NCBI RefSeq assembly: GCF_013618635.1
Contig: NZ_JABLSJ010000013.1
Location: 36,521-100,520 of the forward strand
Origin: Thalassobacillus sp. CUG 92003
GTDB taxonomy: Bacteria > Bacillota > Bacilli > Bacillales > Halobacillaceae
Length of the DNA: 64,000 nucleotides
Reading direction: 5' to 3'
Below are positions 45,440 to 55,967 of this stretch, in pieces (position 1 is the stretch's first letter; the number at the start of each line of letters is the position of its first letter). The position numbers were made by a program, and so were the translations under genes. The notes under the pieces are model-generated. The model had not been told where the DNA came from and did no database searches. It was given only the letters and a program-made list of their open reading frames with translations.

Positions 45440-46615
45440 ATGAATCTGTTGCAAGGGAGATTTTTGCAAGGGACTATTGTGCTCAAGGTTAAAGGGGCTT
45501 ATCCGGAATCGTTTTTGAACGCATGCAGCAAGCATGGTGTCAGAGTGTGGGGGGTGAGATGGAAGAACGAACATGAGATAACACTCACGATCTATTCAAA
45601 GGATTTGCGACATTGCCGTGCCTTCAGGAAAACAACGCGGTGTAAGTTGTATGTGAAGAACAAAGATGGATTTCCGTTTGTGTGGCAGCAATTTATGAAC
45701 CGTAAGCCATTATGGTTTGCTGTGTTGATCTTTTGTACATGCATTTACTTACTCTCAAATATGATATGGTCCATCCAAATCCAGGGATTGACTCCCGAAC
45801 TTGAAGCTCAGGTAGAAAAAGAATTAAACAAAGCAGGGATTAGCACGGGTCGCTTCGTGTTTTCGGGAAGCAATCCGAATGACATCCAGCGTCACTTATT
45901 AGAAGAGATTCCCGATCTGCTATGGATAGGCGTGGAGAAAAAAGGGACAAGTTTTAATTTGCATGGCGTAGAAAAGACGCTAGCTGAGAAAGATATAGAC
46001 AATCATCCTTCCAACGTTGTCGCAAAGAAACAAGGCGTTATTGTAAAAATGTTCATTAGTGAAGGGCGGCCACTGGTAGGTGTCAATGACTTTGTGAGAA
46101 AAGGGGATATTCTCGCTTCAGGTAAATTAACCGAAGACAGTGATACGTTCATTAGAGCCGAAGGAGATGTTATCGCAGAAACGTGGTACCGGGCGGAAAT
46201 ATCAGTGCCCCTTACAAAAGATGTTCACATTACGACGGGGGATACTAAACGGAAATATTTTCTTAAATGGAATGATGTTGAGCTACCGGTGTGGGGGTTC
46301 GGGAAAGTGGAGCCACGTTACAAACGCGTGGAGACCAATGAAAAGACATTTAAAATATTCTCCTGGGAGGTCCCAATCAAATGGAAGGCAACCAAGCATT
46401 ATCATATAGAAAAGAAAGAAGAATCAAGGAGCAAAGAAGAAGCTGTTCAAGCCGGTGTCGAACAAGCGAAACACGATTTGATGGACCAACTTCCCGCAGA
46501 GTCGAAAATAGTAGGTGAAAATATTTTGCACCAGCGTGAGGAGAGTGGTAAAGTAAAATTAATCCTTTTATTAAAAGTAAATGAAAACATAGCGAGCATT
46601 AAGAATGTATCTTAA
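45440..46615 (+). CDS. yqfD: Sporulation protein YqfD
   Basis: Membrane protein of 391 residues required for efficient sporulation, similar to the stage IV family. It has a cytoplasmic N-terminal domain, one clear span (about 89-110, WFAVLIFCTCIYLLSNMIW) and a large extracytoplasmic part including LLWIGVEKKGTSFNL, KKQGVIVKMF and VRKGDILASG. AAGGAGGAA precedes the ATG. The stop overlaps the phoH ribosome site. Confidence 0.94.
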   Translation: MNLLQGRFLQGTIVLKVKGAYPESFLNACSKHGVRVWGVRWKNEHEITLTIYSKDLRHCRAFRKTTRCKLYVKNKDGFPFVWQQFMNRKPLWFAVLIFCTCIYLLSNMIWSIQIQGLTPELEAQVEKELNKAGISTGRFVFSGSNPNDIQRHLLEEIPDLLWIGVEKKGTSFNLHGVEKTLAEKDIDNHPSNVVAKKQGVIVKMFISEGRPLVGVNDFVRKGDILASGKLTEDSDTFIRAEGDVIAETWYRAEISVPLTKDVHITTGDTKRKYFLKWNDVELPVWGFGKVEPRYKRVETNEKTFKIFSWEVPIKWKATKHYHIEKKEESRSKEEAVQAGVEQAKHDLMDQLPAESKIVGENILHQREESGKVKLILLLKVNENIASIKNVS

Positions 46616-46626
46616 GGAGTTTGAGA

Positions 46627-47598
46627 ATGACAGAAGACTTGCATACCATTGATATACAATTAGATAACCCTACAGAAGCTCTATCCTTATTTGGTACTGA
46701 GGACCGTAACCTGAAGCAGATTGAAGAACAACTGCAGGTGACGATTATTTCGCGTGGTGAACACGTCAGTGTATCTGGGTCGCCTGACCGGGTGAAGTTA
46801 GTCGAAGAAATATTAATGTCGGTGCTTGCGATTATCCGTAAAGGGTTAACCGTTACCGAAAGGGATATCGTATATTCCATCGAACTTGCCAAAAAAGGTA
46901 AAATCAATCAATTTGAAGCACTTTTTGAAGATGAAATTACGAAGAATTCAAAAGGCAAACCGATCCGGGTCAAAACGTTGGGTCAACGTAGTTATGTCTC
47001 TGCCATCAAGAACAATGATCTTGTATTCGGAATCGGGCCTGCAGGCACAGGGAAAACCTACTTAGCTGTGGTGATGGCTGTTAATGCTTTGAAAAACGGT
47101 CTCGTCAAGCGGATTATTTTAACACGTCCGGCGGTAGAGGCAGGGGAAAGCCTGGGGTTTCTGCCAGGAGATTTAAAAGAAAAAGTTGACCCGTATCTCC
47201 GGCCGCTTTATGATTCTTTGCATGATGTGTTGGGTACAGAACACACGACACGTCTTATTGAACGAGGCACGATTGAAATTGCGCCTCTTGCTTACATGAG
47301 GGGGCGTACGCTGGATGATGCGTTTGTCATTTTAGATGAAGCTCAGAATACGACACCTGCACAAATCAAAATGTTCTTAACGCGGTTAGGGTTCGGCTCT
47401 AAAATGGTTGTAACGGGGGATATTACTCAAATTGACCTTCCCAAGGGTGTTAAATCAGGATTAAGAGTAGCTGAACAACAACTTTCGGCGGTTAAAGGCG
47501 CCTCTTTCATTCATCTTGATCAATTGGATGTCATACGCCATCCACTCGTTCAGCGTATTATAGATGCTTACGAAGGCCAGGAAAGTGATGCAACATAA
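46627..47598 (+). CDS. phoH: PhoH family ATPase
   Basis: Cytosolic P-loop ATPase of 323 residues. An N-terminal KH-like domain is followed by Walker A GPAGTGKTYLA (about 136-146) and Walker B VILDEAQNTT. Often placed with RNA-processing proteins; here it is indeed next to ybeY and era. AAGGAG eight bases upstream supports ATG 46627 over the TTG at 46621. Confidence 0.95.
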   Translation: MTEDLHTIDIQLDNPTEALSLFGTEDRNLKQIEEQLQVTIISRGEHVSVSGSPDRVKLVEEILMSVLAIIRKGLTVTERDIVYSIELAKKGKINQFEALFEDEITKNSKGKPIRVKTLGQRSYVSAIKNNDLVFGIGPAGTGKTYLAVVMAVNALKNGLVKRIILTRPAVEAGESLGFLPGDLKEKVDPYLRPLYDSLHDVLGTEHTTRLIERGTIEIAPLAYMRGRTLDDAFVILDEAQNTTPAQIKMFLTRLGFGSKMVVTGDITQIDLPKGVKSGLRVAEQQLSAVKGASFIHLDQLDVIRHPLVQRIIDAYEGQESDAT

Positions 47599-47625
47599 GA
47601 CCCTCACAAACAGGGTCTTATTTCT
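47596..47625 (+). terminator. Terminator-like hairpin between phoH and pgpH
   Basis: TAAGACCCT pairs with AGGGTCTTA; the following TTTCT is short, so termination is probably partial. Confidence 0.55.
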
Positions 47626-47659
47626 GTATTATCCATGATATGAGCAGGGGGTGGAGGGA

Positions 47660-49804
47660 ATGGGGACGAAACGTTCGGGATTAGCCTATTTAGTGAAGAG
47701 GCAGAATCAGAGAAAGTGGCTTAAATTCGGTCTGCCACCTCTCTTGCTTGGTGTGCTCTTTTTTATCATCCTCCATTCCAATGTACATACCCCTGTATAT
47801 GACATAGAAAAATTCAGTGCTGCCGACGAAACCATTCGTTCTCCTATTACGATAGAAAACGAGAAGGAAACCCAGCATGAAACACTAGAAGCCACACAGG
47901 CAGTGGAAGATCAATACACGACTTCCACAGAAATAACGGAAGAACGGATCAGTTATGTGAAAGAAGTGTTTGAAGCTGTAGAAAGTGTCGAAGAGGGGAA
48001 GCAAAATCAGGGTGAAGACGGCGGAGGGGCAAGCGGTCAGGAGCGATTGCAACGCCTTCAGACCATCCTTTCAGAGGAAGTGACCTCAGGGCTTGAAGAT
48101 GAAACGATACGCCCTTTACTTAATAGTGCATCAGAAGCACGCAATATCGGGGAAGAACTGCTGCTTACCACGTTGTATAGTGAATTTAATAATGGCATTA
48201 AAACATCCTCGTTGATGGATGCCGAACAAAACGTTGAAACGAAAATTAAATACTCAAGTCTTCCTTCAGAGTTAAAACAGTCGTTGGTTCAATTAGGACA
48301 ATTTGCGCTGGTTGAAAATGCTTTTTTTGATGCAGAAGCAACTTCAGAAGCAAGAAAGTTAGCTGTCAGCAATGTTGAACCTGTCATGATTCGTGCCGGT
48401 GAAGTTATCGTGTCGGAAGGTGCAACCATCACCAACGAAGTATATGAAGAACTGGCTTTAACTGGATTATTGAATAATGAACGCAACATACTCCCTTTAC
48501 TGGGACTCGCTTTATTTATCATCATGATCGTTCTCTTGATTTATACTGAACTTGCTAACCTGAGTAACCGATTGTCTGTGAACAATCAACAGATTTTATT
48601 AGTTGTTTTGATCTCGGCTTTCATGGTTACTGTTATGAAAGTAGCAAGTTTGTTCATGGAACCTGATGAATCCTTGTATTATCTTGTGCCGCTTGCTACC
48701 GGCACGATGTTATTAAAAATATTATTTAACGAACGGATCGCTGTGGCCATGTCTATCATTCATGCCATTTTAGCTTGTTTCATTTTCAATGGCGAAATTG
48801 CGGGTACACTAAATGCAGAAGCCGGTGTTTATTTTGTTTTTACACAGGTAGCTGCTTTGCTGTTTCTTCGTAATTTAAAGGATCGCTTAGCTATTGTGAA
48901 AGCAGGCTGCGCTGTTGCGGCAGTCAATGTGTTAATCATATCCTTCTTTTTACTTTTATCATTTGAAAAGTATGCGTGGAACGACATGATTATGCATGCT
49001 GGCTTCGGGGTTGTTTCGGCATTTTTATCGGCCGTTCTGACATTAGGGTTGATGCCCTTTATCGAAACAGCCTTCAGGCTTATTTCTGATAGTAAATTAC
49101 TAACCATGTCCAACCCTAATCATCCATTGCTGAAGAAAATTTTAACTGAAGCGCCCGGCACTTATCATCATAGTGTTATGGTGGCTAATTTGAGCGAAAC
49201 AGCTTGTGAATCTGTCGGAGCGAACGGACTCTTAGCCAGAGTCGCTTCGTACTATCATGACTTAGGTAAAACGAAACGGCCTCATTACTTCATTGAAAAT
49301 CAAATGGGGCAAAAAAATCCCCATGATTATCTTGAACCTGAACAAAGCGCCGAGATTATCATCAGCCACCCGTATGATGGAGCTAACGATTTGATCGCTA
49401 ACAAACTTCCTAAAGAAATTGTTGATATCGCACAACAGCATCATGGCACGACATTATTAAAATATTTTTACCATCAGGCCAAAGAACACAATGAAGAAAC
49501 GCGTGAATCAGAATTCCGCTATCCTGGACCAAAACCTCAGACGAAAGAAGCAGCAATAGTTTGTATATGCGATTCGACTGAAGCGGCGGTCCGCTCATTA
49601 GAAGAGCCAACTCCAGAAAAAATCGAGCGCATCGTCAGTTCAATCATCCAAGACAGGCTTTTAGATGGGCAATTTGATGAGTGTCAATTGACATTTGTCG
49701 AGTTGAAAATAGTTCAGACAGCCATTTGTGAGACGTTGCAAGGGATATTCCACACAAGAATCCAATACCCTCAAGAGGTTCAGAACATTAAGGAGGCCAA
49801 ATAA
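47660..49804 (+). CDS. pgpH: Cyclic-di-AMP phosphodiesterase PgpH (7TM-HD)
   Basis: Membrane HD-domain phosphodiesterase (714 residues) that hydrolyses the osmotic-signal nucleotide c-di-AMP. N-terminal span (about 18-37), a large extracellular domain (about 40-275), seven membrane spans, and a cytoplasmic HD domain with TYHHSVMVANL, YYHDLGKTKRP and QHHGTTLLKYFY. ATG 47660 is preceded by a G-rich site; GTG at 47651 is an alternative. Confidence 0.95.
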   Translation: MGTKRSGLAYLVKRQNQRKWLKFGLPPLLLGVLFFIILHSNVHTPVYDIEKFSAADETIRSPITIENEKETQHETLEATQAVEDQYTTSTEITEERISYVKEVFEAVESVEEGKQNQGEDGGGASGQERLQRLQTILSEEVTSGLEDETIRPLLNSASEARNIGEELLLTTLYSEFNNGIKTSSLMDAEQNVETKIKYSSLPSELKQSLVQLGQFALVENAFFDAEATSEARKLAVSNVEPVMIRAGEVIVSEGATITNEVYEELALTGLLNNERNILPLLGLALFIIMIVLLIYTELANLSNRLSVNNQQILLVVLISAFMVTVMKVASLFMEPDESLYYLVPLATGTMLLKILFNERIAVAMSIIHAILACFIFNGEIAGTLNAEAGVYFVFTQVAALLFLRNLKDRLAIVKAGCAVAAVNVLIISFFLLLSFEKYAWNDMIMHAGFGVVSAFLSAVLTLGLMPFIETAFRLISDSKLLTMSNPNHPLLKKILTEAPGTYHHSVMVANLSETACESVGANGLLARVASYYHDLGKTKRPHYFIENQMGQKNPHDYLEPEQSAEIIISHPYDGANDLIANKLPKEIVDIAQQHHGTTLLKYFYHQAKEHNEETRESEFRYPGPKPQTKEAAIVCICDSTEAAVRSLEEPTPEKIERIVSSIIQDRLLDGQFDECQLTFVELKIVQTAICETLQGIFHTRIQYPQEVQNIKEAK

Positions 49805-49805
49805 C

Positions 49806-50273
49806 ATGCATATTGATTTTCACGATAAGACGAATTCTGTGGATGAGGCGTTTACAGATTTGATTCAACGTCTGCTCAATTTCACAGCTGAGCAAGAAAA
49901 CCTGACAAAAGAGAGTGAAGTGTCCATCAATTTTGTTGATAATGACGAAATTCAGACCTTAAATCGGATATACCGACAAAAAGACGCCCCGACGGATGTC
50001 CTGTCCTTTGCCATGCAAGAAGAGGGAGAAGGGGAGCTTAAAATAGTAGGAGAAGAGTTTCCGGTTGTGCTCGGAGATATTGTGATCTCGATAGATAAAG
50101 CAAACGAGCAGGCAGAGGAATACAACCATTCGCTTGAAAGGGAAATAAGCTTCCTAGCACTTCACGGCCTATTACACCTGCTCGGTTATGACCATGGTAA
50201 TACCGAAGAAGAAACCAAAATGTTTAAACGACAAGAGGTATTGTTAAGTGAATTCGGATTGGAAAGACGGTAA
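49806..50273 (+). CDS. ybeY: Endoribonuclease YbeY
   Basis: Zinc-dependent rRNA maturation and ribosome quality-control nuclease, 155 residues. The metal site HGLLHLLGYDHG (three histidines) is near the C-terminus; RQKDAPTDVLSFAM and VLGDIVIS are conserved. ATG 49806 follows AAGGAGG and lies two bases after the pgpH stop; it overlaps dgkA. Confidence 0.97.
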   Translation: MHIDFHDKTNSVDEAFTDLIQRLLNFTAEQENLTKESEVSINFVDNDEIQTLNRIYRQKDAPTDVLSFAMQEEGEGELKIVGEEFPVVLGDIVISIDKANEQAEEYNHSLEREISFLALHGLLHLLGYDHGNTEEETKMFKRQEVLLSEFGLERR

Positions 50274-50616
50274 GCGCAAACGGGGTGCTGGGTTCCGATA
50301 TGCGTTCCGAGGGGTGCTAATGGTATTCAAAGAAGAAAGAAATATGAAAGTACACGTGTTTTTCGCTATGCTGGCAATAGCCTGCGGGGCCATGTTTGGT
50401 ATCCGACAAGTCGAATGGCTGATTATAACGGTGACGATCACGTCAGTTATGACGTTAGAAATGGTCAATACGTGTATAGAACGCATCATGAACTATGCCA
50501 CCACAGACTATGATCCCAAAATAAGAACGATAAAAGACATAGCGGCCGGGGCTGTGCTAACGGCTGCTATAGCGGCCGTGATCATAGGATTGATCGTGTT
50601 TATTCCATATCTTTAG
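50248..50616 (+). CDS. dgkA: Undecaprenol kinase DgkA
   Basis: Small membrane kinase (122 residues, three spans). In Gram-positives this family phosphorylates undecaprenol, recycling the lipid carrier for wall synthesis. Conserved GAGFRYAFRGVLMVFKEERNMKVH and the catalytic-site region TLEMVNTCIERIMN are present. GTG start within ybeY (26-base overlap). The cytidine deaminase gene cdd that follows in B. subtilis is absent. Confidence 0.95.
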   Translation: MNSDWKDGKRKRGAGFRYAFRGVLMVFKEERNMKVHVFFAMLAIACGAMFGIRQVEWLIITVTITSVMTLEMVNTCIERIMNYATTDYDPKIRTIKDIAAGAVLTAAIAAVIIGLIVFIPYL

Positions 50617-50641
50617 AATCTTTTGGTCGTTAGCCTAAGGA

Positions 50642-50670
50642 TGGACATGAAAAGATGATGGAACTATAGT
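50642..50670 (+). promoter_or_regulatory. Sigma-A promoter for era
   Basis: TGGACA (50642-50647), 17-base spacer, TATAGT (50665-50670), 45 bases before the era start. Confidence 0.65.
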
Positions 50671-50714
50671 AAAATAAAGACAGGAAGCGACGTTTACAAA
50701 ATGGAGGACACAAC

Positions 50715-51620
50715 ATGGAGCAAGCATATAAATCAGGGTTTGTCGCAATTATAGGTCGACCGAATGTTGGTAAATCAACATTTATGAATCATGTCATTGG
50801 TCAGAAAATCGCCATTATGAGTGATAAACCCCAAACAACGCGCAATAAGATACAAGGGGTGATGACTGAAGACGATGCTCAAATCGTGTTCATTGACACA
50901 CCTGGCATCCATAAACCTAAGCATAAGTTAGGAGACTTCATGGTCAATGTGGCGCAAAGAGCTCTGAATGAGGTTGACGCTATCATGTTTATGATTGATG
51001 CAGAAGAAGGTTATGGGCGCGGAGACCAATTTATCATCGACCGCCTTCAGAACGTTGATCGCCCTGTTTTTCTCATCGTCAATAAGATTGACCGTGTCCA
51101 CCCTGAGCAACTGCTTCCTTTGATTGACGGTTATCGGGAACGATATGATTTTGCTGAAATTATCCCCATATCTGCTATCCAGGGGAATAATGTTGAGCAC
51201 CTGGTCCATGTTTTAAAAGAGCATTTACCTGAAGGGCCTCAATATTATCCGGAAGATCAGATCACCGATCATCCTGAGCGTTTTATTATAACTGAAATGA
51301 TTAGAGAAAAAGCACTACATCTCACGAAAGAAGAAGTGCCGCACTCCATAGCGGTCGTCATGGATAGCATTGAATCCAGAGAAGATTCGGATACCGTCTA
51401 TATTCAAGCGACGGTCATCGTAGAACGTCCGTCTCAAAAAGGGATTATTATAGGTAAGCAAGGCAGCATGCTGAAAGAAATAGGCAAACGGGCACGTAAA
51501 GATATTGAAATACTGCTTGGAAGTAAAGTCTATCTAGAATTGTGGGCTAAAGTGCAGAAAGACTGGCGGAATCATCAGAGACAATTAAGCGATTTTGGTT
51601 ACAACAAGGATGAGTACTGA
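50715..51620 (+). CDS. era: GTPase Era
   Basis: Binds the 3' end of 16S rRNA in 30S maturation. 301 residues: G1 GRPNVGKST (about 15-23), G3 DTPG, G4 NKID, then the KH domain with [30 protein letters not shown] precedes the ATG. As usual it is grouped with ybeY, dgkA and recO. Confidence 0.98.
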   Translation: MEQAYKSGFVAIIGRPNVGKSTFMNHVIGQKIAIMSDKPQTTRNKIQGVMTEDDAQIVFIDTPGIHKPKHKLGDFMVNVAQRALNEVDAIMFMIDAEEGYGRGDQFIIDRLQNVDRPVFLIVNKIDRVHPEQLLPLIDGYRERYDFAEIIPISAIQGNNVEHLVHVLKEHLPEGPQYYPEDQITDHPERFIITEMIREKALHLTKEEVPHSIAVVMDSIESREDSDTVYIQATVIVERPSQKGIIIGKQGSMLKEIGKRARKDIEILLGSKVYLELWAKVQKDWRNHQRQLSDFGYNKDEY

Positions 51621-51715
51621 CGTTTGGAAAATTTTAAGTGTCATGCTTTCAGTCAATTAAGAACATGCTATGGTTAAGTATCTTGCTTTCAAATCCACGA
51701 AAGGCGGTGTTTCTT

Positions 51716-51862
51716 GTGATTGATTTCTCATGGAAGGTTTTCAGTCAAACAGGAAACATAGAAAGTTATTTATTGATGAAAGAACTTCAATTGATTCAGC
51801 AAGATGATAGTGAAGAAGGTATAGACACTGCGTCCCTGTTAGAAAATGACCGTCAGATTTAA
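51716..51862 (+). CDS. yqzL: YqzL family small protein
   Basis: A 48-residue protein reading (M)IDFSWKVFSQTGNIESYLLM and then an acidic tail. Sequence and place between era and recO match the YqzL family of Bacillaceae; function unknown. GTG start at 51716, six bases after AAAGGCGGTG. A longer frame from 51638 has no signal. Confidence 0.85.
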   Translation: MIDFSWKVFSQTGNIESYLLMKELQLIQQDDSEEGIDTASLLENDRQI

Positions 51863-51884
51863 ATGATGGGAATAGGTGAATCGT

Positions 51885-52628
51885 TTGTTAGAGAAAATAG
51901 AAGGTATTGTGCTTCGCACGAGGGATTATGGAGAAACACATAAAATTGTGACGTTATTGACCAGGGAAAAAGGTAAAATAGGGGTCATGGCTCGCGGAGC
52001 AAAGAAGCCAAAGAGCCGAATGTCTTCAATAACCCAACCTTTTATACATGGCCAGTTTTTAATTCAGATAGGTTCAGGCCTCGGGCAGTTGAGTCAAGGT
52101 GAAATGTTGACTTCCCTAAGAGCAGTTCGGGAAGATATTGTGCTCACTGCTTATGCCGCCTATATAGCTGAGTTGACCGATAAACTTGTGGAAGAAAAGG
52201 CACCGGATCCTTATTTATTCCAGCAGTTTCTCCAGACTTTGATCTGGTTCTCAGAGGGCAAGGATCCGGAAACGCTTGTGCTGATGTATGAGATTAAACT
52301 GTATCAAAAGGGTGGTTTTGCCCCTCATGTCAGCGCATGTGTGCATTGTGGTGAATCGCAAGGGCCGTTTGCTTTCTCTATTGCTGAAGGCGGGTTTTTA
52401 TGTACGCAATGCAGGTATAAAGATTCTGAGGCTATAGGTCTTCCAGAAGAGCTGGCCAAACTGCTTCGCTTATTTACCTTGATTGATATCAGCCGTGTGG
52501 GGAATATATCGATTAAAGAAGAAAATAAGCAGCGTTTACGGCAATTGATGGATCGTTATTACGACCAATACGGTGGTTTTTTTCTGAAATCCCGAAAGTT
52601 TTTAGACCAACTTGATCTCTTTAAGTAG
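51885..52628 (+). CDS. recO: DNA repair protein RecO
   Basis: Recombination mediator that loads RecA with RecF/RecR. 247 residues: OB-fold N-terminus IEGIVLRTRDYGETHKIVTL, helical core, and a zinc finger CVHC...CTQC (about 148-173). I prefer the TTG at 51885, where the protein aligns from its first residue with B. subtilis RecO and AGGTGA lies five bases upstream; GTG at 51876 is the alternative. Confidence 0.95.
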   Translation: MLEKIEGIVLRTRDYGETHKIVTLLTREKGKIGVMARGAKKPKSRMSSITQPFIHGQFLIQIGSGLGQLSQGEMLTSLRAVREDIVLTAYAAYIAELTDKLVEEKAPDPYLFQQFLQTLIWFSEGKDPETLVLMYEIKLYQKGGFAPHVSACVHCGESQGPFAFSIAEGGFLCTQCRYKDSEAIGLPEELAKLLRLFTLIDISRVGNISIKEENKQRLRQLMDRYYDQYGGFFLKSRKFLDQLDLFK

Positions 52629-52633
52629 CATTG

Positions 52634-52662
52634 TTGACAAACGATTACTGATTCAGTATGAT
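52634..52662 (+). promoter_or_regulatory. Sigma-A promoter for glyQS
   Basis: TTGACA (52634-52639), 17-base spacer, TATGAT (52657-52662), directly upstream of the T-box leader. Confidence 0.88.
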
Positions 52663-52669
52663 GCTATTA

Positions 52670-52879
52670 CTGAAGATAAACGTGCGGTGAAGGAGAGTAG
52701 TAGCTGAGTGTCGTAGTGTTAGCGAGCCTGTGACGGTGAGAGACAGGTGGCTGGGATTCAGTGAAGGCGTTCTGGAGCAATTATTTTTGAAGTGGCTTCG
52801 ATTTTGAAGCAATTAGGGTGGAACCGCGGGAAAACTCCCGTCCCTATGCGTAACGGGCATAGGGACGGGAGTTTTTTTG
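52670..52879 (+). promoter_or_regulatory. T-box riboswitch (glycine) controlling glyQS
   Basis: A leader of about 210 bases that senses uncharged tRNA-Gly. The T-box sequence AGGGTGGAACCGCG is at 52815-52828, followed by a terminator (arms 52835-52849 and 52857-52871, core CCCGTCCCTATGC) and seven T residues. Stem I spans roughly 52675-52790; the likely glycine specifier is GGC at 52766-52768 (inferred from position). Uncharged tRNA would stabilise the antiterminator and allow glyQS expression. Confidence 0.93.
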
Positions 52880-52920
52880 ATTCGCACTAGGATGACTATA
52901 ATGAACGTGGAGGGATATCG

Positions 52921-53808
52921 GTGAATATACAGGATATGATTCTAACCCTGCAAAAACACTGGTCTGAGCAAGGCTGTTTGCTGATGCAAGCATATGACGT
53001 GGAAAAAGGTGCTGGCACAATGTCACCTATGACTTTATTGAGGAGCTTGGGACCAGAACCATGGAATGTGGCGTATGTTGAACCATCACGCCGCCCTTCC
53101 GATGGACGGTATGGACAAAACCCGAATCGTCTTTATCAACACCATCAATTTCAAGTGATCATGAAGCCCTCACCTGACAACATCCAGGACATATATTTGG
53201 ATTCATTGAAAAAACTTGGGATTGATCCACTTCAGCATGATATCCGGTTTGTTGAAGATAACTGGGAAAACCCTACGCTTGGTGCCGCAGGCCTGGGATG
53301 GGAAGTGTGGCTAGATGGTATGGAGATTACGCAGTTTACATACTTCCAGCAAATAGGCGGTCTGGAGGCGAAGCCTGTTTCGGCTGAAATTACGTACGGA
53401 CTGGAACGCCTTGCCTCTTACATCCAGGATAAAGAAAATGTGTTTGAACTTGAATGGACAGATGGCGTAACCGTTGGTGACATATTCATGCAACAGGAAA
53501 TCGAACATTCTACCTATACCTTTGAAGCATCAGATGAGGACATGTTGTTCCAGTTATTTAACATCTACGAACAAGAAGCCAAGCGAATCATGCAGGACGG
53601 TTTAGTATTTCCAGCCTATGACTACGTTTTAAAATGTTCTCATACATTTAATCTCCTCGATGCCAAGGGGGTTATATCAGTGACGGAGAGGACAGGCTAC
53701 ATTGGCCGGGTCCGGAACTTAGCACGGCAGATTGCTAAAACATACGTGGAGGAAAGGGAACGGCTTGGATTCCCGATGCTGAAAAAGGAGGGGACAACTC
53801 ATGACTAG
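52921..53808 (+). CDS. glyQ: Glycyl-tRNA synthetase alpha subunit
   Basis: Catalytic alpha subunit of the heterotetrameric enzyme. 295 residues with [38 protein letters not shown] and [16 protein letters not shown] start at 52921, with GGAGGG upstream, right behind the T-box terminator. Overlaps glyS by eight bases. Confidence 0.98.
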   Translation: MNIQDMILTLQKHWSEQGCLLMQAYDVEKGAGTMSPMTLLRSLGPEPWNVAYVEPSRRPSDGRYGQNPNRLYQHHQFQVIMKPSPDNIQDIYLDSLKKLGIDPLQHDIRFVEDNWENPTLGAAGLGWEVWLDGMEITQFTYFQQIGGLEAKPVSAEITYGLERLASYIQDKENVFELEWTDGVTVGDIFMQQEIEHSTYTFEASDEDMLFQLFNIYEQEAKRIMQDGLVFPAYDYVLKCSHTFNLLDAKGVISVTERTGYIGRVRNLARQIAKTYVEERERLGFPMLKKEGTTHD

Positions 53809-55885
53809 ATCCGTATTATTTGAAATTGGTCTTGAAGAAATGCCTGCGCGCTTCATTGATGATGCGCTGGAGCAATTACGAACAAAGACAGCAGCTTGGT
53901 TTGAAACCGCTGGCGTCCCTTATGAAGCCATAAACGTATTCGCCACCCCCCGCCGCTTGGCCATTCACGTTACGGGAGTGGAAGAAAAACAACCGGATCG
54001 TGAAGAAGAAGCTAAAGGACCTGCTAAGACCATAGCTTTGGATGAGGAAGGAAATTGGTCGAAGGCTGCGATTGGTTTTTCAAAAGGCCAAGGGGTGTCG
54101 GTCGAAGATATCTATTTCAAAGAAGTAAAAGGCACAGCGTACGCTTTTGTAACCAAATTCATTGAGGGAGCTGCTACGATTGACCTGCTCCACCAATTCA
54201 AAGATATCGTGTTAGCATTAACCTTTCCTAAAAACATGAGATGGGGGAGCCAAGACCTTCGCTATGTACGCCCTATCCGTTGGTTGGTCGGCTTATTTGG
54301 ATCTGAGGTAATCCCTTTCGATATCGTTGGCGTATCGAGCGATCGTATCTCATACGGTCATCGTTTCCTTGGCAGCCGGATTGCTTTCGAGACTGCTGAT
54401 GATTACGTTGAACAATTGAAACAAGACTATGTCATTGTTGACCCTGATGAGCGCGAAAGAATGATCATGAACCAGATTCATGACCTCGAATCTGAGAAGC
54501 AATGGGAAATATTAGTCGATCAAAATTTATTAAGAGAAGTGAACCATTTAGTAGAGTACCCCACATTATTCAATGGCGACTTCAACGAAGAATTCCTTGT
54601 TGTACCGGAAGAAGCGTTGATCAAATCGATGAAAGAACATCAGCGTTATTTCCCTGTACGTTCAAAAGAGGGTACGCTGCTGCCTCACTTTGTAGGTGTA
54701 AGAAATGGTGATGATAACTTCCTTGGCCAAGTTGTCAAAGGGAATGAGAAAGTGCTGAGAGCGAGACTGGCTGACGCACAATTCTTTTTTGAAGAAGACC
54801 AAAAAGGAAGCATTGATCAGAAAATGGCGAAACTTTCCCGGATTGTTTTCCAGGAAGAGCTTGGAACATTACAGGATAAAACAGATCGTGTTAACGATAT
54901 TGCAGGTCGCATAGCCGATCGACTCGGCATGACAGAGGAAGAGAAACAACATGTGTCTAGAGCATCAGCGATTTGCAAATTCGACCTCGTCACCCATATG
55001 GTTGATGAATTTCCTGATCTACAAGGGGTGATGGGAGAAAAGTACGCCCGCTTATTTGGAGAGGAAGAGCAAGTTGCCAAAGCTATATCAGAGCATTACC
55101 TCCCTCGGCATGCTCAAGGTGCACTTCCCTCAACTGAAGCAGGCGCAGTCCTTAGCGTAGCTGATAAACTGGACACCATTATCGGAAGCATTGCGACAGG
55201 CATCGTGCCCTCTGGTTCCCAGGATCCATATGGATTGAGACGTCAGGCGTTAGGTGTCCTGCAGATTATGAACGTTTGGAAATGGAATATTACGGTGGAG
55301 GCATTAATCCAGAATGCACTCAATCGACACGAGGAGCTGAATCTCCCAACAAGACCAAGAACCGAGGTGGAAGAAGATTTGGCCAGCTTTTTCCGGATGC
55401 GTGCTTCTTACTTGCTTCGTGCTGAACAAGTGGAATCAGATATTATTGATGCCGTGTTAGTCGAAGGCATCGGGCATTATCCGTTTACGCTTCAAAAAGC
55501 TGGATTGCTAGCTGCGAAACGAAATGATGACCAGTTTCGTTCTGTTCATGAAGCGTTAGGTAGAGTGTTGAATCTAGCCGAAAAAGCATCAGAGCCTGCA
55601 GTGGATCCTGAATTGTTTGAGAACCAGTCAGAAGAAAAGCTATATCAGGTCCACCAGGAAATCCAAGCGCCATTTACGGAGGCCATCAATAATCAGCAGG
55701 CTGATGCAGCGCTGGCTCAGCTCGAAGCACTGGCCGATCCTATTCACGCTTATTTTGATCATACAATGGTCATGGTGGGCGATGAATCCAAGCAACGAAA
55801 CCGTTTAGGGCTGTTGAAAAAAATCGCTCAAGATATTTACACGTTTGCTGATTTTAATGCTGTGCAATGGAAGCAGCACGTATAA
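53801..55885 (+). CDS. glyS: Glycyl-tRNA synthetase beta subunit
   Basis: tRNA-binding beta subunit, 694 residues, starting [20 protein letters not shown]. Further markers: [30 protein letters not shown] and [12 protein letters not shown] with [11 protein letters not shown]; an anticodon-binding-like domain ends the protein. Coupled to glyQ by overlap. Confidence 0.98.
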   Translation: MTRSVLFEIGLEEMPARFIDDALEQLRTKTAAWFETAGVPYEAINVFATPRRLAIHVTGVEEKQPDREEEAKGPAKTIALDEEGNWSKAAIGFSKGQGVSVEDIYFKEVKGTAYAFVTKFIEGAATIDLLHQFKDIVLALTFPKNMRWGSQDLRYVRPIRWLVGLFGSEVIPFDIVGVSSDRISYGHRFLGSRIAFETADDYVEQLKQDYVIVDPDERERMIMNQIHDLESEKQWEILVDQNLLREVNHLVEYPTLFNGDFNEEFLVVPEEALIKSMKEHQRYFPVRSKEGTLLPHFVGVRNGDDNFLGQVVKGNEKVLRARLADAQFFFEEDQKGSIDQKMAKLSRIVFQEELGTLQDKTDRVNDIAGRIADRLGMTEEEKQHVSRASAICKFDLVTHMVDEFPDLQGVMGEKYARLFGEEEQVAKAISEHYLPRHAQGALPSTEAGAVLSVADKLDTIIGSIATGIVPSGSQDPYGLRRQALGVLQIMNVWKWNITVEALIQNALNRHEELNLPTRPRTEVEEDLASFFRMRASYLLRAEQVESDIIDAVLVEGIGHYPFTLQKAGLLAAKRNDDQFRSVHEALGRVLNLAEKASEPAVDPELFENQSEEKLYQVHQEIQAPFTEAINNQQADAALAQLEALADPIHAYFDHTMVMVGDESKQRNRLGLLKKIAQDIYTFADFNAVQWKQHV

Positions 55886-55894
55886 GCATCCTTC

Positions 55895-55923
55895 TTTTAT
55901 CCAGTCTTCAACTTAGCTATAAT
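55895..55923 (+). promoter_or_regulatory. Candidate promoter for ccpN-yqfL
   Basis: A perfect -10 TATAAT at 55918-55923; the -35 region (TTTTAT at 55895-55900, 17-base spacer) is poor. Confidence 0.4.
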
Positions 55924-55967
55924 TAATAAATAGTATGTCACAGTTATGTGATCAGGGTGGTGAAAGG

